From assembly GCF_902459465.1 (NCBI RefSeq), contig NC_047066.1, positions 4,128,377-4,192,376 on the forward strand: DNA of 64,000 nucleotides, written 5' to 3'. This document shows positions 24,501 to 35,619 of this stretch, one piece after another (the stretch's first letter is position 1; each line of letters starts with the position of its first letter). Source of the DNA: Asterias rubens (Eukaryota > Echinodermata > Asteroidea > Forcipulatida > Asteriidae). Both the position numbers and the translations under genes were made by a program. The notes beneath the pieces are model-generated. The model made no database searches and was not told where the DNA came from. It saw only the letters and a list, made by a program, of their open reading frames with translations.

Positions 24501-26601
24501 GACCCCCATTCGATACCCGGACCAGAGTCTTGCATGTGGACTGGGTTTTTCCCTGTAGGGGTTTTCCTCCCCAAGCCTAAAACTGAAATGTCTTCATTGT
24601 CTTCTCTACAAAATGTTTGCCTGATGTTTCCATTAAGACACTTTGCCGACCTTATAATCCACATTTAATCTAGATCTAGATTTATAAATGCAATATTTTG
24701 TGACAAAACAGGTGACAGCTCTCAATGTTTTTTTTGCAGGTGTGGAAAGTAAACGTATGCTATTTCAAGGAAAAAGTACACAGTTCTTACGTGAACTACC
24801 CCATCATGGTAGATGAAGTAGGGGAAGGGTTTGTCTACTGTTTCCCAAGTCAAGACTACCCAGGCTATATGAAGGTCAGTCAGGGTCAAAGGTCATTGTT
24901 ATCCATAGGTCACTCAATGGGGTTTACATACATGAAATAGTTATTCTGAACTGTCACACAAAAAAATAACTGAAATTCGAAATACAGTTTTTTTTTAAAA
25001 GGGTGTGGATAACATTGGTAAGAGTAATGCAAATTTAACATCTATTAGAATCGTTGCTGTACCCGCTGCTAAAATATAGGAATCGAACTGCGTTTAGCTA
25101 TCGAGAAATCTCGGCGGTCTAGTTGGACATCTGCTCTAGATGCAAAGGTTGTTGGTTCAAATCCCATCGAGTAATATGCCTGTGAACTTGTTCACAGGAC
25201 TCGGGAAAGTATTGAGTATACAGTGCTAATACACATCGGTGTAAGGGTCAAACCAAAATTAGTAATATAAATGTTCACAGATTTGCACACAATGTACATG
25301 ATTAAAAAAAGATCATAATGGGAAACTCCCGTTGAAATATTTTTGCATGAAATGCAATGGTTTTCGAGAAATGAGTAAAACAATTAGTTTTGATGTTTTA
25401 AAGTCCAAAGCTCAATGTTTGAAAACAGTGAAAGAAAACAAATCCACGAGCAAATCACTCGGGTGGGATTCAAACTGCTAATGATTGATTCAAACTGGCT
25501 CTAGCCTTTCTAGCTCCGTGATCTAGTGGTAAGACATCTGCTCTAGCAATGCAAATTCTCACCCAAGTGATTTGCCTGTGGATGTTTTTTTCTTCAGAGA
25601 AATCGGGGAAAGTACCAAGTATACAGTGCTGAAAACTAAAATTTTGTGCACATCGATGTAAGATACACAATAATGTTGTCAAATTATTTGGTTGTGATTT
25701 TCTTGTTGATTTTTGGTTCACAGTTCGGTTATCATTTGCTATGGGATGACTTGGGGCAAGGATCTTGTGGTTTTGATACCTTTAATTTAATCAAACTACT
25801 TTTTTGAAATTTTATTCTTCTTCCTGCTTCATAAGTGAAGATTACCGCACTGCGGCTGGGCGCACAAGTGAAACCATGAACCGCAACCTAAATCAAGTAC
25901 AATATAATACATGGTGCAGGTAAAAAGTTACCAACAAGACTCTATCAAATTTTTGTGATTTTCTTGTTGATGTTTGGTTCACAGTTTGGTTATCATTTAC
26001 TGTGGGATGAAGTGGATCCGGATAGCAGAGATAAATGGACGGATAAACGCCAAGTCGATATCGATCATCTCAAGTCATACGTCAGAAAACACTACCCCGG
26101 TCTGGAGTCTGAACCGTCCATTATTGAAAAGTGCATGTACACGGTAAGCACCCGTCTATTTGTTCATTTATTTCATTTCAATTATTCTTCCTCCTTTCTT
26201 AGAGAATTAGAAATATTTTGTTGAGTAATCAAGTTTGTATATTTCACTGGCGACCAGTTGAGTCACGATCACAATTTAAAATCCTCCTTCTTATGTTCCG
26301 CTGCCTCGATGCCTCTGCCCCTTCATATCTCAATGACCCATGTCCATCAAAGAACCTGTCAGAAATCTGCGTTCCTGTTCCCAACCTTCAAGTTTTCGCA
26401 ATCAAAGAACCAAACACAGTTGGGGGGGATCGTGCCTTTTCTATCGCAGCACCAAGGATGTGGAATCATCTTCCTCAGAACATCAGGCAATCTACTTCAT
26501 TAGCAAATTTCAAAACTTTGCTTAATTCGCACTTTTTTTGCGAAAGCCTATGTACATGCTAATGACAACGACTGTTGGATTGGCGCCTTATAAATTTAAC
26601 A

Positions 26602-26650
<49 letters not shown>

Positions 26651-26874
26651 ATATTATTTCCTCACTGCAGTGTACCCCAGGAGAAGATATTATCATTGAC
26701 ACCCATCCAGTACACCACAACATTGCGATCGGCTGCGGATTCTCAGGGAAGGGCTTCAAAATGGGCCCGCTGATTGGCAAGATTCTGGGTGACCTGGCGA
26801 TGGGTAAACCTCCAAAGTATGACATCAAACCGATCAGAATGAACCGATTCATGGATCAGAAAGCCAAGCTTTAG
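21588..26874 (+). CDS. PIPOX: PIPOX, peroxisomal sarcosine/pipecolate oxidase (6 coding exons)
   Basis: This FAD enzyme oxidises sarcosine to glycine and formaldehyde, and also L-pipecolate, in peroxisomes. Exons: 21588-21859, 22349-22565, 23761-23943, 24740-24874, 25985-26143, 26671-26874. They join into 389 residues, the family's usual length. The FAD dinucleotide motif [10 protein letters not shown] is at residues 15-24. [20 protein letters not shown] follows shortly after. Residue C319 in CMYT is the expected covalent flavin cysteine. [13 protein letters not shown] lies near the end, and the protein finishes in AKL, a type 1 peroxisomal targeting signal. The ATG has a good context, and a splice acceptor (tttctaatttccag, ending 21544) just upstream suggests a 5' untranslated exon further left. 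Introns hold SINEs, LINE pieces and a broken copy of the start of exon 5. A TTAA element (27098-27485) lies downstream, and AATAAA near 27500 is a candidate poly(A) signal. Confidence 0.93.
22085..22275 (+). mobile_element. tRNA-derived SINE-1
   Basis: gttgcggtacccgctgct, gtgctctaggaagacatct and gtgggttcaaatcccaccc. In PIPOX intron 1. Confidence 0.75.
22971..23292 (+). repeat. Tandem repeat, 46 bp x 7
   Basis: Units start at 22971, 23017, 23063, 23109, 23155, 23201 and 23247. Each contains cactagtgccctggtcattg and ggccaataacattcctttca. Only a few single-base differences between units. Confidence 0.9.
22971..23565 (-). mobile_element. SINE-2 with an expanded tail
   Basis: Head at 23565-23470 on the minus strand (gtcatggccgagtggttta). 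Its tail merges with the 46-base tandem array at 22971-23292. In PIPOX intron 2. Confidence 0.75.
24455..24665 (+). mobile_element. tRNA-like SINE of the 'tcctccc' tail type
   Basis: ggttggcccagtagtttctg (A-box-like), cccattcgatacccgga (B-box-like), tgcatgtggactgggttttt and ggggttttcctccccaagcc. In PIPOX intron 3, after an A-run at 24403-24420. Confidence 0.6.
25015..25255 (+). mobile_element. tRNA-derived SINE-1
   Basis: Head ggcggtctagttggacatct, B-box ttggttcaaatccc and tail cagtgctaatacacatcggt. In PIPOX intron 4. Confidence 0.75.
25455..25665 (+). mobile_element. tRNA-derived SINE-1, B-box deleted
   Basis: ccgtgatctagtggtaagac, then a gap where the B-box should be, then the usual tail. 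Confidence 0.7.
25678..25754 (+). pseudogene. Duplicated splice acceptor and start of PIPOX exon 5
   Basis: The last ~40 bases of PIPOX intron 4 (tgattttcttgttgat, then tttggttcacag) and the first ~30 bases of exon 5 occur twice: here and at 25944-26014. This copy encodes [11 protein letters not shown] and then diverges. It retains a usable-looking AG acceptor. The exon 5 at 25985 is the real one because only it continues to CMYT in phase with exon 6. Confidence 0.85.
25805..25943 (-). mobile_element. 3' UTR fragment of the same LINE family
   Basis: Shares about 105 bases with 48050-48170 (gaagattaccgcactg, ggctgggcgcac, acatggtgca). It lies between the broken and the real copy of the start of PIPOX exon 5, in the same orientation as at the GPCR locus. 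Confidence 0.7.
26205..26648 (+). mobile_element. LINE RT C-terminal fragment ending in (GATT)n
   Basis: Encodes [17 protein letters not shown], then a run with [18 protein letters not shown] and [10 protein letters not shown], stop, then gcgccttataaattt and a GATT/TGAT microsatellite (26600-26648) that serves as tail. It lies in PIPOX intron 5 and ends just before the exon 6 polypyrimidine tract. Confidence 0.8.
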
Positions 26875-27097
26875 TCAATGTGTTGCTAGTCCAACAACAG
26901 TGAAGAAGAAAAACGCACACAATCTTGTGATGCTTTACACTTCACCAACTAATTACAGGTGCACAGCCAGTACACTCTTTCATAAGTACACTCTTTCAAA
27001 GACACCAAATGAACAACAGATAAATATCGTGAAAGTCTTTGCAGATCTTGTATTTGACAAACTCAGCAGTTTTTAGTCATCATTGACTCGGCGATTG

Positions 27098-27485
27098 TTA
27101 AAGGAAGGTTACAGAATTGATAAGAAACGAAAAACGGTGAAGATCACAGATTTACACAAAACTTACACCGTCTAATGATGATGATGAGAGTAAAAAACAT
27201 CCCTTGAAATATTTCTCATGAAATGTCATATTTGATGAGAAATAAATAATCTAATTCCCTGTTTGGAGTTTATCGCTCAGTGAGCGTTTTATTCATTTTT
27301 GTTTGGGCATCGATGCAATGCAAAATTTGTATTCGGTTTTTCACTATTTTCTCGTGACCCAGATGGCCGATCGATCTCAAACTTCTACAGGTTTGTAAGT
27401 TTATGTATATGCTGGATTACATAAAGTGCTTACACTGCCAGCAACTGTTTTGTTAGCAACAACCAATTCTGTAATGTTCCTTTAA
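27098..27485 (+). mobile_element. TTAA inverted-repeat element, family C, copy 1
   Basis: Ends TTAA-AGGAAGGTTACAGAATTG and the inverse ctgtaatgttcctTTAA. The core has gtttatcgctcagtgagcg. Lies in the probable PIPOX 3' UTR. Confidence 0.85.
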
Positions 27486-27606
27486 TTGATATATAAATAA
27501 TAATAAAAAGACTGCTACATCAGTGGTTTTCTAACTGTTGTTCATGAAATGGACATATAACGAATGTAATATCTTAGATAGATTATGTATGCACTGCCAA
27601 ACCCAA

Positions 27607-27792
27607 GGGCCCAATTTTATAAAGCTGTTAAGCAGAAAATACTGCTGAAAAACGTCTTTGCTGAGCAAAAAATTAGATTGGGCACCAGTCACAAAAGTAT
27701 AAACTTTATGAAACGTTGGCTGATAATCTGTTTTTACTAAGCAAGATTTTCCTGTGCTTAGCAAATTTTTGTGCTAACAGGCTTTATGGGCC
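27607..27792. mobile_element. Foldback element F
   Basis: gggcccaattttataaagct to ggctttatgggccc with gcttagcaaa inside. Confidence 0.8.
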
Positions 27793-28031
27793 CTGCATTC
27801 ACAAGGTGGGATTTATGGAAATTTGGATCGTGTGTGAGTTTCCTTTCTTCTAATATGATAACGTTCACAGACTGATTTGAATATTAATTGAAATCTACTG
27901 AACAAAAATGTTTTGCCATATAACTTTGTATAATGTTAGATTTTGAATTCTTTTCTGAAATATCATTTTAAAAGGTTTTTTTTTAAGACTCAGTAACATG
28001 TTAAACAGAACTATATTTGAGTATACAGAGC

Positions 28032-28392
28032 TTAAAAACTCTGGACACTACTGGTAATTGTCAAAGACTAGTCTTCTCACTTGGTGTATCTCAACATATG
28101 CATAAAATAACAAACCTGTGAAAATCGGTCATCATAGATGCGAGATAAATATGAAAAAAAAAAAAAATCTTATCACACGAAGTTGTTAGATGCTTGATTT
28201 CAATACCTCAAATTCTAAATTTCTAAAAGATGGTTGATTTCGAGACCTCAAAATTTTAATTCTGAAAATTTGTGGAAAATTACTTCTTTCTCGAAAACTA
28301 TGTCACTTCAGAGGGAGCCGTTTCTCACAATGTTTTATACTATCAACCTCTCCCCATTATGAGTAACTACTAAAAGTGTCCACTGCCTTTAA
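28032..28392 (+). mobile_element. TTAA element family A
   Basis: Both ends present; the middle has small rearrangements (repeated 'gatttcgagacctcaaa'). Confidence 0.8.
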
Positions 28393-28394
28393 GA

Positions 28395-29399
28395 TGGGTT
28401 GATCCCCAAAACATCGCTATCACAGATGTACTGATGACCTCTGATAAAAACTAACAAGGTTTGATTTGTACCAAAACAACTTTGGTCGAAAGGTGAAGTG
28501 TAGGTAATATTGATACAAGGCCTACTCACACACTTTTGTAATGGGAACAAAGTCCAGTGTCTTTTAATACTTCAGTTTTCATTCTATGCAACCTAAATGA
28601 TTCTGATCACACTATGAGCCAATATTTTATTCAACTTATTTCAAAGTGCCTTGGCTGTTATTACTAATTCAATATGACGTACAGGAAAATATGATTATTT
28701 TTATTAAGCAAAAACCTTGTTTAATTTATGTCTATATATAGAGGATTATTGTTCAGTGTAATTTTCACTATAATTTTTTTTTATAAATTTATTAAAGATA
28801 ATTTTTATTTATATAATAGATAGCTTAGTTGGTAGAGTGATGGCATGTTAAAACATAGGTCGTTTATTGAAATCCTGTTGAAGTAAATAACGTTTGTTCA
28901 GCCCCAAATTGTTTAAAATAATAGTAATATTCTTTACTTCCAATAGTCTTGTCTCGTATTAAATTTATTTAAAAAAATAACCTTGGAAAATTTGAGTCAC
29001 AGGGGATAACCACATTTATTTTACAAAAATTTGAAAATAGACTGACAGATATTTGGTTTACAATTTGATCACCTTTTATTGGAAAAATAGAAAAATATAA
29101 TGACAGGTAATTGGTTTACAACTTGTTGTTTTAATTGTCCAAATTATTTAGTCCGGTTTTTCTGAAATATTATGTCAAAAGTTCCAACAGAAATATTTGT
29201 GAAGGAAATTTGTGCATTTGGTCTTGAGATCTTGCAATAAGTATTTTACTCTGTTTATAATAAAAATCTTCATCAAATTTTATTTCTTTAAATGCCAATT
29301 TCTACCTTTAAAAAAAGTGCATTGTAACAAAAAGTAAAATTATTCATTTCTGTGTAATTTGTACTCTAAACCCGGGTCCAATTTCATAGAGCAAAAAAT
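28395..29399. other. Intergenic, AT-rich
   Basis: Apart from the SINE at 28815 nothing is recognised. Confidence 0.5.
28815..28925 (+). mobile_element. tRNA-derived SINE, degraded copy 2
   Basis: gatagcttagttggtagag and the tail gtttgttcagccccaaatt match 13115-13235; the B-box has decayed. Confidence 0.65.
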
Positions 29400-29753
29400 A
29401 TTGCTTTCTTCTAACTTGGTGTTTTTCAACAAATGCATAAAATAACAAACCTGCGAAAATTTGAGCTTGATTGGTCGTTGAAGTTGTGAGATAACTGTGA
29501 AAGAAAAAACACCCTTGTCACACGAAGTTGTGTGCTTTCAGATGCTTGATTTCGAGACCTCAAATTCTAAATCTGAGGTCTCAAAATCAAATTCCTGGAA
29601 AATTACTTTTTCCTCGAAAACTACGTCACTTCAAAGGGAGCCGTTTTTCACAATGATTTATACTATCAACAGTTTCCCATTAATCTTTACCAAGTAATGT
29701 TTTATGCAAATAATTATTTTGAGTAATTACCAATAGTGTCCAATGTCTTTAAA
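29400..29753 (+). mobile_element. TTAA element family A, left end shortened
   Basis: Begins inside the family (cttctaacttggtgttt) and ends ccaatgtctttaa. Confidence 0.8.
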
Positions 29754-29865
29754 GACCAACACTACCTTCCTTAATAAATCTATCAGAATTACACAGCTAT
29801 TGTTATTTTTCAAGAAAATAAGTAAATGAATAAGTAAACAAGCAAATAACACTAGTTTTATTCAT

Positions 29866-30373
29866 TATTCATAAATACATCAGACAGTTTCGCTATTCCT
29901 ATTGGTGGAGAGCGCATCACGTGGGTGTGTATACACCTTTGTTTATGACCAGTAAAAAGTGTTGAAACATGGGCGTGACGGGGAGCTTGCACCTGTTCTT
30001 ATAAGACAATTTCTTCATTCTATTTGGTCGAGAGCAACAGCTGAAACAGTTGTGCCACATCACGCGATAAGCGCGATGCGCACAGCATTCCCTTATAAGG
30101 AGTTGTTAACCCGAAGGCGGCGGAGGGCTTTACCATTTCATAGCTGGAGGGGCGTTTTGTTGAAAGAAATCATTGAACAATTATAATTTTTGCATTTATA
30201 TTACTTTTTGACCATAAAGTGTTGATGTTTTTTACCGAAAAGATATTTATGAATGGGAATCAAAGTGTGTTGAATCAGTTTTCAACTAGTGGTCTCGGTA
30301 AAAATATTAAGAACCAGGCCTCGTTGGGATTAAACCACTAGTTGAAAACCTCTTCACCACACATTGATTCCCA
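29866..30373 (+). mobile_element. Composite foldback element R, copy 3
   Basis: Same element with one hairpin arm deleted (the ggtctcggtaaa join at 30291). Confidence 0.85.
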
Positions 30374-30925
30374 TAATTAAATATGTTCATTAATACACAA
30401 GTTAGGATATATCAAGTAAGTGGCAACTACCAAAAGCATACCCTGCCTTAAATACTGGTCAATAAAAGTAGAAGGGGCACACATGGTGTACCTTTGGGGC
30501 ACTTGGACAACTTAAAACTGTCCACTCTTGTCATTTCAAAACAAATAAATTGTACAATTGTAAATAGAAAAATAGTTTTAGAAACATTGATCTAACTAAG
30601 CAATTATAAAATGTACCGTTTTATTCTGGAAATTTTTAAAAGTCAAAATTTCAAAAGGGGGGGGCGCCTTTAGGGAGGTTTTGGGAGACATGGACATCGA
30701 TTGGGGGGGGGGCCTTAATACACCACTGATCATTATACCAAATAAAGGTTTTGTTTCTGGGAGTCGAACAAAATTGCAGACAATTTACATTTAGTTGATA
30801 AAGTATTGCATAGTTTATTTCAGACTTATCAGTAGTTATTTATTTTACAAGTAAAAATGACTTTTAATGATTACATAATATTGATTAACTCCTGGATTGA
30901 GTATAACTGTTGCCACTACTGTTCA

Positions 30926-31314
30926 TTAAAGGAACACATTGCCTTCGATTGGTCGAGTTGGTCTTTGAAAAGCGTTTGTAACCGTTTGTTATAAAATGCA
31001 TTTGATTAGAAAGATATTTTAAAAGAGAATATAATAATCCACACAAGTATCACTTGAAATTGCGTGGTTTTCCTTTTACTTCGTCGACAAACATGGTCGG
31101 CAATTTATGGGAGTCAACTTTTTGACTCGCATAAATGGCCGACCGTGTTAGTTCGCAAAGTAAATGGAAAACCACACAATTTCGAGGCAAATGTGTGTGG
31201 ATCATTGTATTCTACTTTTGAACATCTTTCTAATCATATGCATTTTATAACAAACGGTTACAAAACGCTTTTCAAACACCAACTCGACCAATCCAAGGCA
31301 ACGTGTTCCTTTGA
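30926..31314 (+). mobile_element. TTAA element family B, copy 2
   Basis: Full-length foldback with a central inverted pair (cggcaatttatgggagtc / actcgcataaatggccg). Confidence 0.85.
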
Positions 31315-32224
31315 AGAGGTGCTGAAATTATGAAACTGTTTGAAATGAATGCTGCTGATAGGCTGTGGTTTTGAAAAGGACAACTTTTAGTCCAGCCATC
31401 TTTTTTTTTCTTTCTTACATCTGGGGGCCTTTCTCGAACCTCGGCTTTTGCTCGATCTCTGATGGCTGCACTAAACGTTTTCCTTTTTGGAGCAGCGTGT
31501 AAACTGCATGAAGTGGCTTCGAACATCAGCAGTTGGAGCCAAGCCCAATCGGAGGTTTGAGAAAGGGCCTTGTAACAATGCAACCACACTGAGGCTGCAA
31601 CGGAAAAGTCTGGCTCCATTTTCTCATTGAAAAACAGTGTTCATGGTTGCTGTTGTGTACTGGGCACATTTCCAAATATTTTGCCGGTGAAATATATGCT
31701 TTTACATTGCTAAAGCAGACAAACAATTACTTTAATGTGAAATTTATATAAAATAAAAAATTAATTCATACAAAATAGTTCACAAAATTTTATATAAAAC
31801 AGTGATAAGTACATGAAAATGACAGCATAAAAAAGAGATTAAATATAATATTTTTATGCAAAAAAGTATTTCAGAGGAAGGATTAGATACAAGAATTGGC
31901 ACTTGGGGAAGAAATTGTAAAAAAGATGTACAAAATAATTATGTTCATTTATTATAAAACAAGTATAACAAGTTTTTTAAAAAGAAAAGAAAAAAAAGTG
32001 ATTTCAAGATCAACTTGTATTTTTTAAAATGTTACATCATTCATTGGTTGCAATAAGGCCATGTCCGAGATATGGGGTTACGGCTGTTGCTATTGATGTT
32101 GCTAAGGAAAGTCTGCTTTCAATGCATGTAATCATGTGGAACTGTGGTGGCCGAGGGGTTCAAGAGCACCGAATTCAAACGTTTTTCTGATCAGCAGAAT
32201 GTGGGTTTGAATTTAAATTTTTTT
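31315..32224. other. Intergenic, nothing recognised
   Basis: A 115-codon minus frame (31619-31272) overlaps a family B element at its end and has no known domain. Confidence 0.5.
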
Positions 32225-32380
32225 TTTTAATTCAGTACTTTCCCCGAGTTCTGTAAAAAGATCACATGCATATATGTGGATTCGAACCCACCACCGCCAT
32301 TCTAGAGCAGTGTCTTGCCACCTAGTAGACCACCAAGATTGCCCGGATCCTATGTTTTAGCAGCGGGTACTGCAATAAAA
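32225..32380 (-). mobile_element. tRNA-derived SINE-1
   Basis: ttcagtactttccccgagtt, gattcgaacccaccac, agtgtcttgccacct. 85 bases beyond the stop of the Rab-like gene, perhaps in its 3' UTR. Confidence 0.75.
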
Positions 32381-32464
32381 AAATTATATATTTGTTTTCT
32401 TCTCTTTTGGAGAAGGTAAAAAAAGCCGACTTCTGGTTAAAACGAAGAAATCGCGTCCCTGATA

Positions 32465-35063
32465 TTACCGCTCCGTTTCTTTCTTAGAAGACATCCAGCA
32501 TCCACAGCACGGTGGCTCAGTCTCATCCTCCAGCCTCACCCCAGGCTTCTTACTCGTCACTTTCACTCTCTCCGAATGTTTCTCGACAATCTTATCAACA
32601 AGACTCTCGAAGCACGTCTCGACGTTCATGTTCTTCTCTGAGCTTGTCTCAACGTACTGGATGTCCAGATGCTCAGCGAGTCTCTTTACGCTCTCCTCAC
32701 TCACTTCACAGTCTCCTTTCTTGTGGCAGCGGGTTCCTACAAGAACTGCTTGGGGTGCTGAAGCGTACTTGTTAAGATCTTCGTACCTGAAGGATGTGGG
32801 TGACTTCAGATTAGAAATTGATCAGTAAACAAATCAAATATGAAATATGTTTAGGTAAGACTTGAATGGTGGAAGGATAATAGGCATCAGAAAATTTGCA
32901 GTGACACCATGTACCGGTACATGTAGAAATCTGTTTTGAGTGCCGGTGGTTCTAAGAGAAACTGGGGGGCTAGACGTTTGGGACAGAATACTCTGTCCAT
33001 CATTAGGAGACTGATGACATACAACTGATGACGTACATATGATACAAAATTGCGTATTTTATTACATTTTCAGCTTCCTAAGAAATTAGTTCTTGACATC
33101 AAATTGTTTTCAAGAGAATTATGATATTAAGAAAACTGAAAAATAGAACTATTTGTAATACTAAGGGGAAAAAAAAGTAATTTTTAAAAACAGATCAGAA
33201 AAACTTACCAGTAAAGTACGTGCTGAAATGATTTCTCATTGGTCAGATCAAACAAGAGAAGTGCACCGGTGATGGTGTTGTAATGGGACTTAGTTAGACT
33301 TCTGTAACGCTCCATACCTATATTAGTTAAAGCCATTATACACTTTAGGTAAACAGTATTGTCCAAGTCCCACACTTCGTGTATCACAACTTATATATAA
33401 AATAACAATCCTGTGGAAATTTAGGCTCAATCGGAGTCGGGAGAAAATAACGGGAAAACCCACTCCTGTTTTCGCGCGTTTCGCCATGTCATGACATGTG
33501 TTTATAACAAATCCGTAATTCTCGTTAACGAGAATTTATATTGTTTTACCGTTTTCTCAAAAAGTAAAGCATTTCATGGACTTATATTTCAAGAGAAGTA
33601 TTTCACCATTACCTTCTGTAAACCCTGTAAATTATTTGTAAATCTGTGAACTTTTTTTTTTTTCTGTGCCGAAAGGGTCCAATGGCTTTAATACACCATT
33701 CAGGCAATTTGTGGTTATTTCTTTGTTATTTTGTTTTTTGAGTGATGGAGTGTTTGTTTATTTGTTTGTTTGTTTGTTTGTTGGGGTGTTTGTTTGTTTT
33801 TTGCTTGGGGTGTTTGTATGCTTGTTTGTTATTTAGATAATCTTCCTCACAAGGGAAATTGACAAAGCTAATCCCTCTCAAACAAATATTGGTTGAGCGT
33901 CTATGATTATGAATTGCACAAAATAATAAATTGTGATTCAGTAACGCAAAGACGACAAGTCTTTATGACTAGATAGATATTGTCCTCTAGATACTGAATC
34001 ACAATTTAGTTTATTGATTTGAGCAATTCATAATCCATAGACGTTGAAGATGCTATGTCAGATTTTTGGCCCAAAACATTAAAAAATATATTTTTTAATT
34101 TCGTGAATGGTATTTCAAAGAGTAACACCCGCTATAACGAAAAAAAGTTAACTTTTACTTTTAATGGTCAGGAACCATGACAAAAATTTAAAACGTTTCT
34201 TATAAAACACATAAGAATTGGTCACATGATGTATTGTCGGATCCCGACACAAATTTTGAGCACTTTATTTCACTGCTACTAATAATTGGCGGACTTTTTC
34301 GAGCAATGGCTCAAATGAAAGCTTGTAACCTTCTCGACTCCCATCGGCCAAAAATCTGACATAGCATCTCTAAATCAATGGCTCCAGAAACATGGGGGAA
34401 AAAACAATTGGTCGTCGAAGTTGCGAGATAATATTAATGAAAGAATGAACTCCCTTGTCACAGTACGAAGTTGTGTGCGTTCAGATGGTTGATTTTTCGA
34501 GACCTCAAATTCTAAATTTGAGGTCTCGAAATCAAATTCGTGGAAAATTACTTCTTTCTCGAAAACTATGTCGCTTCGGAGGGAGCCGTTTCTCACAATG
34601 TTTTATACTATCAACCTCTCCCCATTACTCGTCACCAAGTAAGGTTTTATGCAAATAATTATTTTGAGTAATTACCAACAGTGTCCACTGCCTTTAAGAC
34701 ATTGTTCGAAAAATTACTTGTGTGTTACCAAGATGCCTGTAAAAATTTGACAGGTGTGATCCCAATTAAGGCCCTCAGAGTGGTGTTAATTAGGAATGTC
34801 ATTGGAAGCAGAACCTTTTTACCTGCAGTATCTTGGATATCCAGTTTAATCCATCGTCCATTCCTGGTGATCACTTTAGTTTTGACATCCACCGAGTGGT
34901 CAGGATTGGTCGATCTCAAGCCAGTGCCCTCATCAACGTACCTTAGCAACAGACTCGTCTTGCCGATACCCGCATCCCCGATGAGTGCAATCCGTATGTG
35001 GTAGCTAATGTCCAGGTCGGACGATGGTCCAAGCCGATAGGAGTCTCCCCGAGGTCGACTCAT
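32465..35063 (-). CDS. Divergent Rab-like small GTPase (3 coding exons)
   Basis: Exons 35063-34823, 33317-33209 and 32786-32465 join in phase to 223 residues. The P-loop GDAGIGKT (residues 29-36), DTAG (78-81), FDLTNEKSF and ETSS (163-166) mark a Ras-superfamily protein, and the layout fits Rabs, perhaps nearest the Rab39/42 type. Unusual points: the catalytic glutamine after DTAG is methionine (M82); the NKxD guanine motif reads TRCH (135-138); and the switch I threonine seems missing (region NPDHSVDVK). Cysteines sit in EPPCCGCW, 11-14 residues before the end, so there is no terminal CC or CAAX prenylation box. The protein may bind nucleotide weakly or act as a pseudo-GTPase. Intron 2 has a short upstream half, and intron 1 carries two repeat elements, one only 10 bases from the exon 2 acceptor. 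It could also be a fast-evolving Rab with altered chemistry. Confidence 0.85.
32892..33010 (-). mobile_element. Penelope-like 3' end fragment with hammerhead-like motif
   Basis: On the minus strand: CTAATGA, then GGACAG/CTGTCC with loop agtatt, then CAAACGTC, then a TCTTAGAACCACC hairpin and a gtgtcactgcaaa end. The layout matches the other Penelope 3' ends. It lies in intron 2 of the Rab-like gene. Confidence 0.6.
33327..33691 (+). mobile_element. TTAA inverted-repeat element, family D, copy 1
   Basis: Ends TTAA-AGCCATTATACACTTT and gggtccaatggctTTAA. The core holds ggagtcgggagaaaataacg and a palindrome ttctcgttaacgagaa. It ends 10 bases before the exon 2 acceptor of the Rab-like gene. Confidence 0.85.
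33738..33832 (+). repeat. (TTTG)n microsatellite, impure
   Basis: tgtttgtttgtttgtttg with interruptions, in intron 1 of the Rab-like gene. Confidence 0.9.
34398..34696 (+). mobile_element. TTAA element family A, left end missing
   Basis: Starts at attggtcgtcgaagttgcga and keeps the right end with TTAA at 34693. In intron 1 of the Rab-like gene, 127 bases from exon 1's donor. Confidence 0.8.
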
Positions 35064-35267
35064 GATCGAGGGACTTGAGGACGGACGGTCAGTTATCTCA
35101 TGACTTGAACGTCATCTAAAAATTGTGGATGATGAAATTATTGGTAAAAGAAATTTCGTAGAGAGTGGATCACACTTATGGTCCTCAGGTCAGAGGTCAG
35201 GGTGTTCCACAGCAGGGTGTTCGACAGCAGGAGGGTGCAGGGAGGGTCCAGATGTAACACCGAGGCT

Positions 35268-35368
35268 ATCTGGTTTAACCCTACTCCTATACTATGAGGT
35301 TCGTTCCGCTATCATCTCATAGCAGAACAAACCTCGTTCTAGGAGTAGCTTAACCCCACTCTCAAGCA
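35268..35368. mobile_element. Foldback element of about 100 bp
   Basis: Arms ggtttaaccctactcctata / ctaggagtagcttaacccc with inner arms gaggttcgttc / gaacaaacctc. 205 bases upstream of the Rab-like gene's ATG. Confidence 0.7.
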
Positions 35369-35619
35369 GGGGAATTGACTTACCTAGGAGTTTGCAAGGG
35401 GTTACAAGAGTAAAACTCTCCAACTTTCTGCGTCAGACAAGGAGCGTACGCTTACTATCGTTAAAATTAACACATTTTGGCCCTATATTTAGTTTGTTTT
35501 GAATACAAACTTTCTAGACTTCAGAGAGAGAGCATGACAAAATATCCGACATGAGCAGAACACAAATTTAATTGCAAAACAGTGTTGTGCTTGATGGAGA
35601 TCGACTGACAAACCCTTGT

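Noticed and set aside
25724-25760. Use of 25724 as the true start of PIPOX exon 5
   Set aside because: The frame leaves the family sequence after ten residues, and no donor would join exon 6 properly.
31272-31619. A 115-codon minus frame
   Set aside because: Runs into a family B element and has no domain or splice support.
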